Origin: Scytonema hofmannii PCC 7110
GTDB lineage: Bacteria; Cyanobacteriota; Cyanobacteriia; Cyanobacteriales; Nostocaceae
Length of the DNA: 64,000 nucleotides
Assembly: GCF_000346485.2 (NCBI RefSeq)
Contig: NZ_KQ976354.1
Coordinates: forward strand, 2,979,421 to 3,043,420
Reading direction: 5' to 3'
Shown here: piece by piece, positions 8,803-17,435 of the stretch
Position numbering within the stretch: position 1 is the stretch's first letter
How the letters are laid out: every line of letters starts with the position of its first letter
Program-made: the position numbers and the translations under genes
The notes under the pieces: model-generated
Seen by the model: only the letters and a program-made list of their open reading frames with translations
Databases searched by the model: none
Told to the model about the DNA's origin: nothing

Positions 8803-8954
8803 CAAATTATTTCCTAAAGTTGCTTGGTGAGTGATTTTAAACTTATCGATTTTATACGTTCTGGTTTACGCAGTTCATGAGAACTACTTAAAAGACTATT
8901 GCAATAAGCGTATATTACCCCTGATATTAGTCAAGGTATCAAAAATAGTTGCAT

Positions 8955-9092
8955 TGGGGCAAGGGGTTAGGAGTAGGGAGTAGGGAGTAGGGAGTAGAGA
9001 GTAGAGATCGGAGAAAGAACTTAATGACAAACTCTTCCCCTACGCCTGAACCCCTAACCCCCATTCCCCACTCCCCACTCCCTACTCCCTAT
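8955..9092. repeat. STRR blocks, GGGAGTA and inverse TACTCCC
   Basis: Two opposed blocks (gggagtagggagtaggg from about 8970, and ccccactccctactcccta up to about 9090) flank a short spacer, so they could form a long weak hairpin at the 3' end of the oxidoreductase gene. Confidence 0.8.
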
Positions 9093-10219
9093 ACTATAGG
9101 AGTCAGTGATTGTACCCTTGATTCAGATTGCCAATCCAACGGATTCCAAACCCGCTCTTCTAGAGCCATTTGCTCAATTAAGCTTGCTAATCGCAAGGCT
9201 TTGAGCGCTTGTTCTCCTCCAACAGAGGGTTGATTGCCACCACGCACGCAATTGACGAAATGTTCTAATTCTGCCCCCAGCTTATCAGTATTGCTTGTGT
9301 AAACTTTTTCAATTACACCATCTTGCCTGTACAGCACTTGTCGATAATCATTCATTGCGTTGGCAGGGGTTTGCCTGTGGATCAAAATTTCATTTTTAAG
9401 AAAATCTGCCTCTGTAAATGAGTTTTTACAATGGGCGACAATGCGGCGGATTTTGCAATGAGTCACTTTACTTGCTGTCAAGGTAGCAACGATACCATTG
9501 GCAAAACCTAAATTGGCAGTGACATAATCCAGATAACCAGAATCTAAGGTACGATTACCGCTCGCTGTTAACTTAACAACTGGGGAAGAAGCTAATTCCA
9601 GAAGTAGGTCTATATCATGGATCATCAAATCCAAAACAACGGAAACATCATTTGCCCGAGTTGAGTAAGGACTCATGCGATGAGCTTCTAGCGCTAATAC
9701 TTCCTCGGTTTTCAGCACCTTACTCAATTCTAAAAATGCTGGGCTGAATCGTTCAATATGTCCCACCTGAAGAATGCACCCAGTCTCAGCTGCGGCGTTG
9801 ACTAAAGATTCTGCTTCAGATATGCTGGCTGCTATTGGTTTTTCGATCAGTACGTGAATTCCTGCTAACAAGCAATTGATGCCTACGGCGTAATGCAATC
9901 GGGTAGGAACAGCAATACAAACTGCATCCACAAGAGGTAGTAAGTCGCAGTAATCTTCAAAAAAACGTGCTTTGTATTTACTAGCAGTTTCTAAGCCTCG
10001 TTCTACGTTAATATCAGCCACACCCACCAGTTCAACATCTTTCATCGAACTCAGTATACGGGCGTGATGCTGTCCCATATTGCCCACACCGATCACGCCT
10101 ATGCGGACCGAACGTGGGTAGTTGCGCTGTGCTTGACCATTGTGTTCTCCTGGCAACATACTTCTATTTTGCACTCTTATAATCTCCTCAACCACCAAAT
10201 ATAAAGACACTACGCTCAT
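9089..10219 (-). CDS. Gfo/Idh/MocA family oxidoreductase
   Basis: A 376-residue NAD(P)-dependent dehydrogenase. The Rossmann motif IGVIGVGNMGQHHARIL is near residue 40, VEKPIAA-type sequence (LIEKPIAA) carries the conserved Lys, and a C-terminal alpha/beta substrate domain follows, with DLMIHDIDLLLEL carrying the usual His/Asp. Members act on sugars, inositols or UDP-sugar derivatives; the substrate here is unknown. The first 20-38 residues precede the Rossmann fold, and Met21 is an alternative start. The gene is single, with repeats at its 3' end. Confidence 0.88.
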   Translation of the reverse strand: MSVVSLYLVVEEIIRVQNRSMLPGEHNGQAQRNYPRSVRIGVIGVGNMGQHHARILSSMKDVELVGVADINVERGLETASKYKARFFEDYCDLLPLVDAVCIAVPTRLHYAVGINCLLAGIHVLIEKPIAASISEAESLVNAAAETGCILQVGHIERFSPAFLELSKVLKTEEVLALEAHRMSPYSTRANDVSVVLDLMIHDIDLLLELASSPVVKLTASGNRTLDSGYLDYVTANLGFANGIVATLTASKVTHCKIRRIVAHCKNSFTEADFLKNEILIHRQTPANAMNDYRQVLYRQDGVIEKVYTSNTDKLGAELEHFVNCVRGGNQPSVGGEQALKALRLASLIEQMALEERVWNPLDWQSESRVQSLTPIV

Positions 10220-10548
10220 TGGCTCTCATACTAATTTGCCAATGATGAGTCGTCTAAAACCATCCAGATGGTAACATAGAGGTTCTTATTATGAAGAATT
10301 TCAAAGTTTCATGTGAGTTCCCGCACTTTGGGTTAGTTTTATGCATTGAGTTTAAAATGATGCTTTTTTGCTTTTTTGAATAATTATGAATAGCAAAAAT
10401 CTATGACGTAAGTGAACTTCCTTAGGTTGCATTGAAACAATGAATTTTAGAGCCCATAGGCAATGGGCAATTGCGTATTGAATATTTTTAAACAATGCCC
10501 GATGCCCGATGCCGGATTCCCCATAGCCCCTTATCCCCATTCCCTAAA
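10220..10548. other. Gene-free divergent region between the oxidoreductase and queC
   Basis: These 329 bases carry the outward-facing promoters of both neighbours and near 10496-10540 a degenerate gatgcccgatgcc / attcccc repeat. No preQ1-type aptamer or small gene could be recognised. Confidence 0.5.
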
Positions 10549-11241
10549 ATGAAAGCTGTTATTCTATTATCAGGCGGATTAGACTCTTCCACTGTTCTGT
10601 ACCAAGCCATGGCTGATGGTTGTGAATGCTATGCCCTGTCCTTTAATTATCGGCAGCGTCACCAACGAGAGTTACTATCCGCATCTGCGATCACTACCCG
10701 TGTTGGAGTCGTACAACATCAAGTGGTCACGTTCGATTTAAGTCAGTGGGGCGGTTCAGCACTGACAGATAGCTCTATCGATTTACCCCAGAAGCGATCG
10801 CTCTTGGAAATGTCTCAAAACATACCAATTACCTACGTCCCAGCCCGCAATACCATCTTTCTCAGCTTTGCCCTTGCCTATGCCGAAACTATAGCCGCCG
10901 AACGAGTTTATATTGGCGTTAATGCTTTGGATTACTCTGGATATCCTGACTGTCGTCCCGACTATCTTCAGGCAATGCAGGAGGTGTTTTGTTTAGGAAC
11001 AAAGCAAGGGCGATTGGGACATCCTATCAATATCGTTGCACCCTTGATTGAACTGAAAAAAACCGAAATTATCCAACTTGGCAATCAGTTAGGAGTTCCG
11101 TGGGAACTAACTTGGTCTTGCTACGCAGGAGGTGAGGTGGCTTGCGGAGTTTGCGATTCTTGTCGCCTGCGTCTCGCTGCTTTTGCAGAATTGGAGCTAG
11201 TTGACCCTTTGAATTACTCTACCCGCCGTATCTGTACTTGA
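10549..11241 (+). CDS. queC: 7-cyano-7-deazaguanine synthase QueC
   Basis: A 230-residue QueC. It converts 7-carboxy-7-deazaguanine to preQ0 using ATP and ammonia, in queuosine biosynthesis. The N-terminal PP-loop is LLSGGLDSST (residues 6-15); a Zn site near the C-terminus reads SCYAGG...CGVCDSCRLR with four Cys; TYVPARNTIF is the family motif. The ATG at 10549 places the PP-loop at the usual distance from the N-terminus; the upstream in-frame ATG lies in repeat-like sequence. The last 28 bases overlap the 3' end of the convergent CNNM/CBS gene. Confidence 0.96.
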   Translation: MKAVILLSGGLDSSTVLYQAMADGCECYALSFNYRQRHQRELLSASAITTRVGVVQHQVVTFDLSQWGGSALTDSSIDLPQKRSLLEMSQNIPITYVPARNTIFLSFALAYAETIAAERVYIGVNALDYSGYPDCRPDYLQAMQEVFCLGTKQGRLGHPINIVAPLIELKKTEIIQLGNQLGVPWELTWSCYAGGEVACGVCDSCRLRLAAFAELELVDPLNYSTRRICT

Positions 11242-12563
11242 TGCAGGCGAGGTCCGGTAACTGAGACTACCGTAAATTCAAGATTGTCATAGAGAAAGGT
11301 TTCGCCAAGAATCGGAATTTTTTGCAATTGGTAAAGCAAAAAACCTGCTAAAGTTTGATATTCTCTGTTCGCGGGCAAATGAAAATGCAAGACCTCATTG
11401 AGGTCTTCTAGATTGATTTGTGCCTGGACTAGAAATGTTTGTTCATCGACAATTTTGATGAGCAAGTCACTGGTATTTTCTGATTCGTCCGGTTCGCCAA
11501 TAATCTGGGCTATGACATCATGAATGGTGAGCAGTCCCACGGTACCACCAAATTCATTCACTACGATCGCCATCGCTGGTTTTTCCTGTTGCATTACTGG
11601 CAAGAGTTCACTTAAGGGGGTGTATTCTGGTACAAATCTTGCGGGTCGTAACCAAGGTTGAATTTGCGTTTCTAAAGTCAGTTTTCCTACAGTTAAGGGT
11701 TTTATCAAGTCTTTGAAGTAGACAAGACCGCGAATATCATCCAAAGATTCTCCAGCCACTGGGTAGCAAGAGTGACCAGTGGCTATCATTCTTTGCAAAA
11801 AAGTAATGAATGTAGCATTTTTAGGTAGCGCTATAATGCTAGTACGGGGAATCATCACTGTTTGTACGGTCACCTCCCCAAATTCAAAGACGTTGTTCAA
11901 CCATTCCCTCTCTTCCTCCTGCAAACCCGTGGATTCTCGTTCAGTAGAAATGATCAGTTGCAGTTCTTCGGATGTAACGGGGGATCGCCAGCTTTGTCCT
12001 GTGTATTGAATACCAAATAATCTCAATAACCACCGAGTTGATTGATTGAGTATCCAAATAAAGGGGCTAAAGAACCTCACAATTGCTCTAATAGATGGTC
12101 CTAAAAACTTGGCTAGCTGTTCTGAATAGAGCATGGCTATTGATTTGGGGCAAAGTTCCCCCAAAACTATTTGTAAGTAGGCTATGAGAACAAAAGCCGT
12201 TGGGATTGATAAAGAATGGGCAACAATGCGACTCATACCATCAGGTAAGGGCAAAGATAGCAGCCACAACTTAATCGGAGTGACAATCGTACTTTCCCCA
12301 ATCCACCCAAGCGCCAAACTCGAAAGGGTTATGCCCAATTGCGTTGTAGATAACAATCGGTCAATGCTGCGTTGCAAACCCTCAACAGCGATCGCTTGTA
12401 TATCCCCAGACTCAACTAGTTGACGGATACGCGATCGCCGCAATGTCACCATTGAAAACTCGGCTGTTACAAAGAATGCATTGATAGCAATTAGCAGCAG
12501 TACTGACAACAACCGCAGCCCTACATCTGTCCAACTTAAATTCGGAAAACCACTCACGCCCAA
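11214..12563 (-). CDS. Hemolysin-family/CNNM transporter-like protein (DUF21-CBS-CorC_HlyC)
   Basis: A 449-residue membrane protein with the CNNM/DUF21 layout: an N-terminal hydrophobic domain (about 15-190, including FFVTAEFSMVTLRRSRI and SLALGWIGE), a CBS pair (about 220-345, with the VMIPRTSI entry motif) and a C-terminal transporter-associated CorC_HlyC domain (about 360-449). Homologues are linked to Mg2+ or Co2+ efflux; the hemolysin name is historical. The frame ends inside queC's last codons on the other strand. Confidence 0.9.
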   Translation of the reverse strand: MGVSGFPNLSWTDVGLRLLSVLLLIAINAFFVTAEFSMVTLRRSRIRQLVESGDIQAIAVEGLQRSIDRLLSTTQLGITLSSLALGWIGESTIVTPIKLWLLSLPLPDGMSRIVAHSLSIPTAFVLIAYLQIVLGELCPKSIAMLYSEQLAKFLGPSIRAIVRFFSPFIWILNQSTRWLLRLFGIQYTGQSWRSPVTSEELQLIISTERESTGLQEEEREWLNNVFEFGEVTVQTVMIPRTSIIALPKNATFITFLQRMIATGHSCYPVAGESLDDIRGLVYFKDLIKPLTVGKLTLETQIQPWLRPARFVPEYTPLSELLPVMQQEKPAMAIVVNEFGGTVGLLTIHDVIAQIIGEPDESENTSDLLIKIVDEQTFLVQAQINLEDLNEVLHFHLPANREYQTLAGFLLYQLQKIPILGETFLYDNLEFTVVSVTGPRLHQVQIRRVE

Positions 12564-12592
12564 GCTCGTGTTAAACTGACGCCCCTAATGAT

Positions 12593-12669
12593 AATTTTGG
12601 ATTTTGGATTTTGGATGCGTGGATTAGCTCTTAAGTAATCCAAAATCTAAAATCTAAAATCCAAAATTC
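12593..12669. repeat. STRR, CCAAAAT/ATTTTGG heptamers, inverted pair
   Basis: attttggattttggattttgg at 12593-12614 faces ccaaaatctaaaatctaaaatccaaaatt at about 12640-12668. The two blocks can pair and may act as a terminator for the neighbouring minus-strand gene. Confidence 0.8.
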
Positions 12670-12671
12670 TT

Positions 12672-13370
12672 TTACCGATCCACAGGAATATTAGATACCT
12701 GTAGCTTCAGCCTTTGCTCCGGATAGTCCGTTAGAGAAAGTGAGATATTTTTCACATCGTCAAGCACAGCTGAAGGAATGCTTATCGTACCAGAATATGT
12801 TGGTCCGTTGGCAGGTAGTTCTGAGGGCAATCCCTCCGTACTAGCACTTAATGTGCGTCCTTTGTCGTCGGAAACATCTAGGAAACTGTACAAGAAGCGG
12901 ACGGAGTCCTTACCCTTATTATGCATCTTCACTCTTAAAAGTAAGGCACCTCCAGAATAGCGAGCAGATTGTACTGACATACTGACACCTTCGCTTTCGG
13001 AATTTACTGGAAATCCTTGTTGTGGCTTTTCTTCAGCAACTTCTACAGGTTTTTGCTCTGGTTTGAGCCTATTACTTTTCGTTTCCTCGTTGTCTTTGTC
13101 TTGCTTTGCGATTTTAGTAGTTTTTTTGCCGTCAATTCGTGCCTTGACAACTTTTAGAATCTCATCTTCCCTAAGCAATGTGACCCCTGCTTGCTGTGCA
13201 GTAGCTGACTTACTGCTGGCGAACTTAGTAGTAGGACGGGCATCAGGTGTAGTCACACCTTTTAGAGCGGCGCTTCCCAAAGTAAAGCCCCAAAAGGCGC
13301 TTATCGAACCAGCCCCCAACATTAAGATTAACAAAATCAAAGTTAAAAGTACTGTAGAATTCAGTTTCAT
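12672..13370 (-). CDS. Conserved hypothetical membrane-anchored protein with Ig-like C-terminal domain
   Basis: A 232-residue protein. Residues 1-30 (MKLNSTVLLTLILLILMLG) form a signal anchor. A Lys/Glu-rich linker (about 80-125) follows, then a beta-rich domain (about 135-232) with VQSARYSGGALLLRVKMHNKGKDSV and FLDVSDDKGRTL, similar in outline to FxLYD/DUF4352-like extracellular domains. It is probably a periplasmic protein tethered to the plasma membrane; the function is unknown. The ATG at 13370 starts the hydrophobic segment cleanly, so the upstream in-frame start is rejected. Confidence 0.65.
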   Translation of the reverse strand: MKLNSTVLLTLILLILMLGAGSISAFWGFTLGSAALKGVTTPDARPTTKFASSKSATAQQAGVTLLREDEILKVVKARIDGKKTTKIAKQDKDNEETKSNRLKPEQKPVEVAEEKPQQGFPVNSESEGVSMSVQSARYSGGALLLRVKMHNKGKDSVRFLYSFLDVSDDKGRTLSASTEGLPSELPANGPTYSGTISIPSAVLDDVKNISLSLTDYPEQRLKLQVSNIPVDR

Positions 13371-13572
13371 AAGATATAACTCAAGAATACTCGTATATTC
13401 CAAAATATTGAAGCTATTAACTTCAAGCTTAAAAGCACGCGATCGATATTAGTCTGCCCTATCCTACTGTTAAATTATTATGCAGTATCAAAATCTGATC
13501 TTGTTAAAATCTAATATGTTCCCTCTTAGTTGTCATGTTTTGTAGACATATGCTACACTGAATAAGATTTAA

Positions 13573-13645
13573 CCAGGGTTGGCCGAGCGGTTGAGGCAGC
13601 GAACTCATAATTCGCCCCAGGCAGGTTCAACTCCTGCACCCTGGA
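13573..13645 (+). tRNA. CAU-anticodon tRNA, probably tRNA-Ile2 (lysidine type)
   Basis: A 73-base cloverleaf: acceptor ccagggt/accctgg with discriminator a, D-arm gccgagcggttgaggc, anticodon stem gcgaa/ttcgc with loop ctcataa (CAT), and T-arm gcagg-ttcaact-cctgc. The CAU anticodon allows Met or lysidine-modified Ile. The D-arm, the aactcataatt loop context and the T-arm resemble plastid trnI-CAU more than elongator trnM, so tRNA-Ile is favoured. Confidence 0.9.
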
Positions 13646-13650
13646 TTTAA

Positions 13651-13731
13651 CAGTGACCAGTGACCAGTGACCAGTGACCAGTGACCAGTAACCAGTGACC
13701 AGTGACCAATGACCAGTGACCAGTGACCAGT
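13651..13731. repeat. STRR, GTGACCA heptamers
   Basis: About 11 tandem copies of cagtgac/cagtaac start 5 bases after the tRNA. The inverse-complement block lies at 13871-13899. Confidence 0.92.
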
Positions 13732-13747
13732 GGCCGGAGAGCGATTC

Positions 13748-13800
13748 ATTCTCGTTCCCAGGCTCCGCCTGGGAATGCCTTCGAAGAGGCTCAGCCTCCC
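13748..13800. repeat. Dispersed palindromes (ttcccaggc/gcctgggaa and gaggctcagcctc)
   Basis: Two perfect short palindromes sit side by side between the opposed STRR blocks. This module (ctcgttcccaggctccgcctg...) looks like a mobile intergenic element without genes. Confidence 0.7.
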
Positions 13801-13870
13801 GTTTTTTAGCCACACCAAGCAGAGCTTCATAGACCAAGTAACTTATCATTTTCAACCGTAACCAACATTT

Positions 13871-13899
13871 GGTCACTGGTCACTGGTCACTGGTCACTG
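13871..13899. repeat. STRR, TGGTCAC heptamers (inverse block)
   Basis: About four copies lie right at the 3' end of the following minus-strand gene, inverted relative to 13651-13731. Together they could fold into a stem around the 139-base spacer. Confidence 0.88.
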
Positions 13900-13900
13900 A

Positions 13901-14323
13901 TTATTGTTCAAATCGAAACTCAGTTCCCGTTCTGAGCTTGTTAGAGTTCAGTGCAGGAGACATGAGAATGGACGAAGTATAAGGATTTGGTAAATCTGGA
14001 GTCCGGATATAGGGGTCATGAGTTGCTTGCTGGTTGAGAGTATCGCGATACAGGATATTCATTAATTCAGCATCTCGCGCAATTTCGTGTTCTGGAAATG
14101 AATTGCGGAATAAAGACCCTTTACCCAGTATGAAGTCTATCTGACGCCAGATAGACTGGTTGCGATAAAAATTGGGATCGTTTTTGAAAAAAGCCCGTTC
14201 AAAGACATCGTTGGTTGATTCGTAGTTAGGTGTTTCAGTTTCGGCGGTGACAACAGCCGGAAAACTCATAGTAGCAAGTAACACCAATAGACCACCAAGG
14301 TATCTAAATTTTGTACTCATCAT
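13901..14323 (-). CDS. Conserved hypothetical exported protein
   Basis: 140 residues. Residues 1-27 form a Sec signal peptide (RYLGGLLVLLATMSFPAVVTAET) with a probable cleavage site after VTA. The mature part is hydrophilic with aromatic and Asn/Pro clusters (FFKNDPNFYRNQSIWRQIDFILG, TRTPDLPNPYTSS-like region). I recognise no catalytic motif; it resembles small periplasmic proteins found only in cyanobacteria. A GGAG lies upstream; starts at 14323 or 14320 are both possible. Confidence 0.65.
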   Translation of the reverse strand: MMSTKFRYLGGLLVLLATMSFPAVVTAETETPNYESTNDVFERAFFKNDPNFYRNQSIWRQIDFILGKGSLFRNSFPEHEIARDAELMNILYRDTLNQQATHDPYIRTPDLPNPYTSSILMSPALNSNKLRTGTEFRFEQ

Positions 14324-14423
14324 TCATCGCTCCTCAACATTTGCGCGAATTTTAACTTATGCTTAATTTCAGAACTCCTCAGAGTTCATCCTCTTGGTGT
14401 AGCATAATTTTTTACCTGCTGTC

Positions 14424-15047
14424 ATGACTTATCAAGCCGAAACCCTTACCCAGTCATCTATCTGGGCTACTACTACTGATTTGGCAATCCTACGCCAACA
14501 GTTGCTCAATTTGTTCTGTCAACTGGCATATCAGGAGGGTGACTTTGTTCTGAGTTCCGGACAACAAAGTTCTTACTACATCAATGGCAAACAAGTTACG
14601 CTGCATCCTCATGGTGCATTGGCAATTGGTCGTATCCTTCTATCGCTTCTACCAATAGATACGCAAGCAGTTGCAGGTTTAACATTGGGGGCAGATCCAA
14701 TTGTAAGTGCAGTGAGTGTTGTTTCTGCCTATGAAAATAGACCAATTCCAGCGCTCATAGTTCGCAAAGAAGCAAAAGGACACGGAACGAGAGCGTATAT
14801 TGAGGGTCCCAATTTACCAGAAGGTGCCAAAGTCGTCGTTTTAGAAGATGTTGTAACCACAGGAAAATCTGCCATGAAAGCCGTCGAACGGCTTCAAGCG
14901 GCAGGTTATGCTGTTAATCGCGTGATTTCGTTGGTCGATCGCAAACAAGGTGGAGCAGAATTTTATCAATCTGTAGGGCTGCAATTTGAAGCCGTATTCT
15001 CAATTGAGGATATTCAACAGAGGTATCGGGAATTGGTTAGTGGTTAG
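14424..15047 (+). CDS. pyrE: Orotate phosphoribosyltransferase
   Basis: 207 residues. OPRTase makes OMP from orotate and PRPP in de novo pyrimidine synthesis. The PRPP-binding motif VVVLEDVVTTGKSA (about 135-148), the SGQQSSYYINGKQV substrate loop and the catalytic loop RKEAKGHGTRAYIEG are all present. The first 20 residues (polar, TQSSIWATTTD) extend beyond the bacterial core. The last residues (LVSG) and the TAG come from a GGTTAGT repeat, as in thiC and pyrG. Confidence 0.96.
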   Translation: MTYQAETLTQSSIWATTTDLAILRQQLLNLFCQLAYQEGDFVLSSGQQSSYYINGKQVTLHPHGALAIGRILLSLLPIDTQAVAGLTLGADPIVSAVSVVSAYENRPIPALIVRKEAKGHGTRAYIEGPNLPEGAKVVVLEDVVTTGKSAMKAVERLQAAGYAVNRVISLVDRKQGGAEFYQSVGLQFEAVFSIEDIQQRYRELVSG

Positions 15048-15100
15048 TTGTTGGTCATTTGGGCCAAGCGACTTCCAAATAACAATTCAACTTTCTCTTA

Positions 15101-15200
15101 TGGTGCGGGCTTCTAGCCTGCCAATAGCACTCTTGTGGTGCGGGCTTCTAGCCTGCCAATAGCACTCTTGTGGTGCGGGCTTCTAGCCTGCCAATAGCAT
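15101..15200. repeat. Three direct 35-base repeats (tggtgcgggcttctagcctg...)
   Basis: Near-identical copies start at 15101, 15136 and 15171 with a 35-base period. Each contains the gggcttctagcc palindrome; a related inverse module (gacgggcgaggacgcccgt) follows at about 15202-15220. There are no spacers, so this is not CRISPR. It lies between the converging pyrE and thiC genes. Confidence 0.9.
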
Positions 15201-15234
15201 AGGACGGGCGAGGACGCCCGTACCACAATCCATA

Positions 15235-16620
<1,386 letters not shown>

Positions 16621-16629
16621 TTACCTCAT

Positions 16630-16716
16630 AAACAGCTTCCCTCCGCCGGTATTACCCGGATTCAGGTTTTAAGGGTGTAATCTCAGCCTTTTCATGCAGG
16701 CACCCCCAGCTTGTGT
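16630..16716 (-). promoter_or_regulatory. TPP riboswitch (THI element) controlling thiC
   Basis: On the minus strand the sequence contains the canonical blocks in order: gggggtgcc, ggctgagatt, acccttaaaacctga, ccgggtaataccggcg and gagggaagctg, ending about 20 bases before thiC. This is the thiamine pyrophosphate aptamer; binding normally lowers expression. The ribosome binding site (gaggt) lies directly downstream, so translational control is plausible. Confidence 0.95.
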
Positions 16717-17097
16717 AGAAGATTCTACCATGAGCAGTGAGCAGTGACCAGTAACCAGTGACCAGTAATTTCTAATATCAGTCAAAATTAAAAAAATGAC
16801 TTAATTTTTGCTTGCGGGATGTTTCTCCGAACCTGTTTTGTGGAACGCGCGGGCGAGGACGCCCACCCCACAAGATAAAAAATTTAAGTAAGTCAGCAAG
16901 AAAAAACACAAATATGTAACTAAACTTAAAATTCAGCAAATTCCGTTTGTAGTTGAGCTTTAGCGCATGCATCTTACACTACAAACCAATAAGTAATGAT
17001 TATTTGTGCCAACTTACCTATTTCTCGGAAATCCCTGAGTAGAGTTGATGCCATAATAATAGACATCAGAGAAATCGTCCTTTGAGTTCATGCTTTT
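16717..17097. other. Gene-free region with STRR and palindromic repeat
   Basis: The thiC promoter must lie at the left of this region. A gtgacca/gtaacca STRR occupies 16734-16767 and a dispersed palindrome (gcgggcgaggacgccc) 16838-16875. No further gene is supported. Confidence 0.6.
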
Positions 17098-17307
17098 ATG
17101 GAAGATTCTGATATTCGCACAACTTTGAGTGGCAACAAATTTGTTACTCGTGCTTTACATCGTGAATTAGCTGCTCAAAAACGAGCAGAAATTGATGCTG
17201 CTTTTGCAAAAATGGCAGATGATGATGAATATCACACAGAATCACTTGCGATCGCATGCGAGTTTGCTAAATCTGACTGGGAAGCGTTTCAGATAGGTGA
17301 ATCTTAA
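17098..17307 (+). CDS. Antitoxin-like small protein (orphan, MazE/PemI-like)
   Basis: 69 residues, acidic, ending SLAIACEFAKSDWEAFQIGES. This EFAxSDWEA tail resembles cyanobacterial antitoxins that sit upstream of PemK/MazF toxins. After the stop a ribosome-binding-like ggagatgagg leads to a GTG at 17320 that opens only 13 codons before a stop, so a toxin gene seems missing or destroyed. The gene is AT-rich like the one that follows. The function is inferred from pattern only. Confidence 0.55.
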   Translation: MEDSDIRTTLSGNKFVTRALHRELAAQKRAEIDAAFAKMADDDEYHTESLAIACEFAKSDWEAFQIGES

Positions 17308-17435
17308 GGAGATGAGGTTGTGCGGACTTTCCGTGGCCTTGGCATTTTTCATTTTCAGTAAATTTACTAGCAGGTTCAGAAACATACAAGTTGCATAATA
17401 TCTAAAGGTATAAGTAATGCTGTAAGAACTAGATT

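Noticed and set aside
13553-13876. A 107-codon minus-strand frame over the CAU tRNA and STRR block
   Set aside because: It is built from heptamer repeats (SLVTGHWSLVTG-type) and the antisense of a tRNA; period-7 repeats keep frames open by chance.
15101-15200. Three 35-base repeats as a small CRISPR
   Set aside because: The copies are directly joined without spacers, and the unit belongs to the dispersed palindrome family.
16778-16972. A 64-codon minus-strand frame
   Set aside because: It runs through a dispersed palindromic repeat (ggcgaggacgccc) and gives a Phe-rich, non-protein-like sequence.
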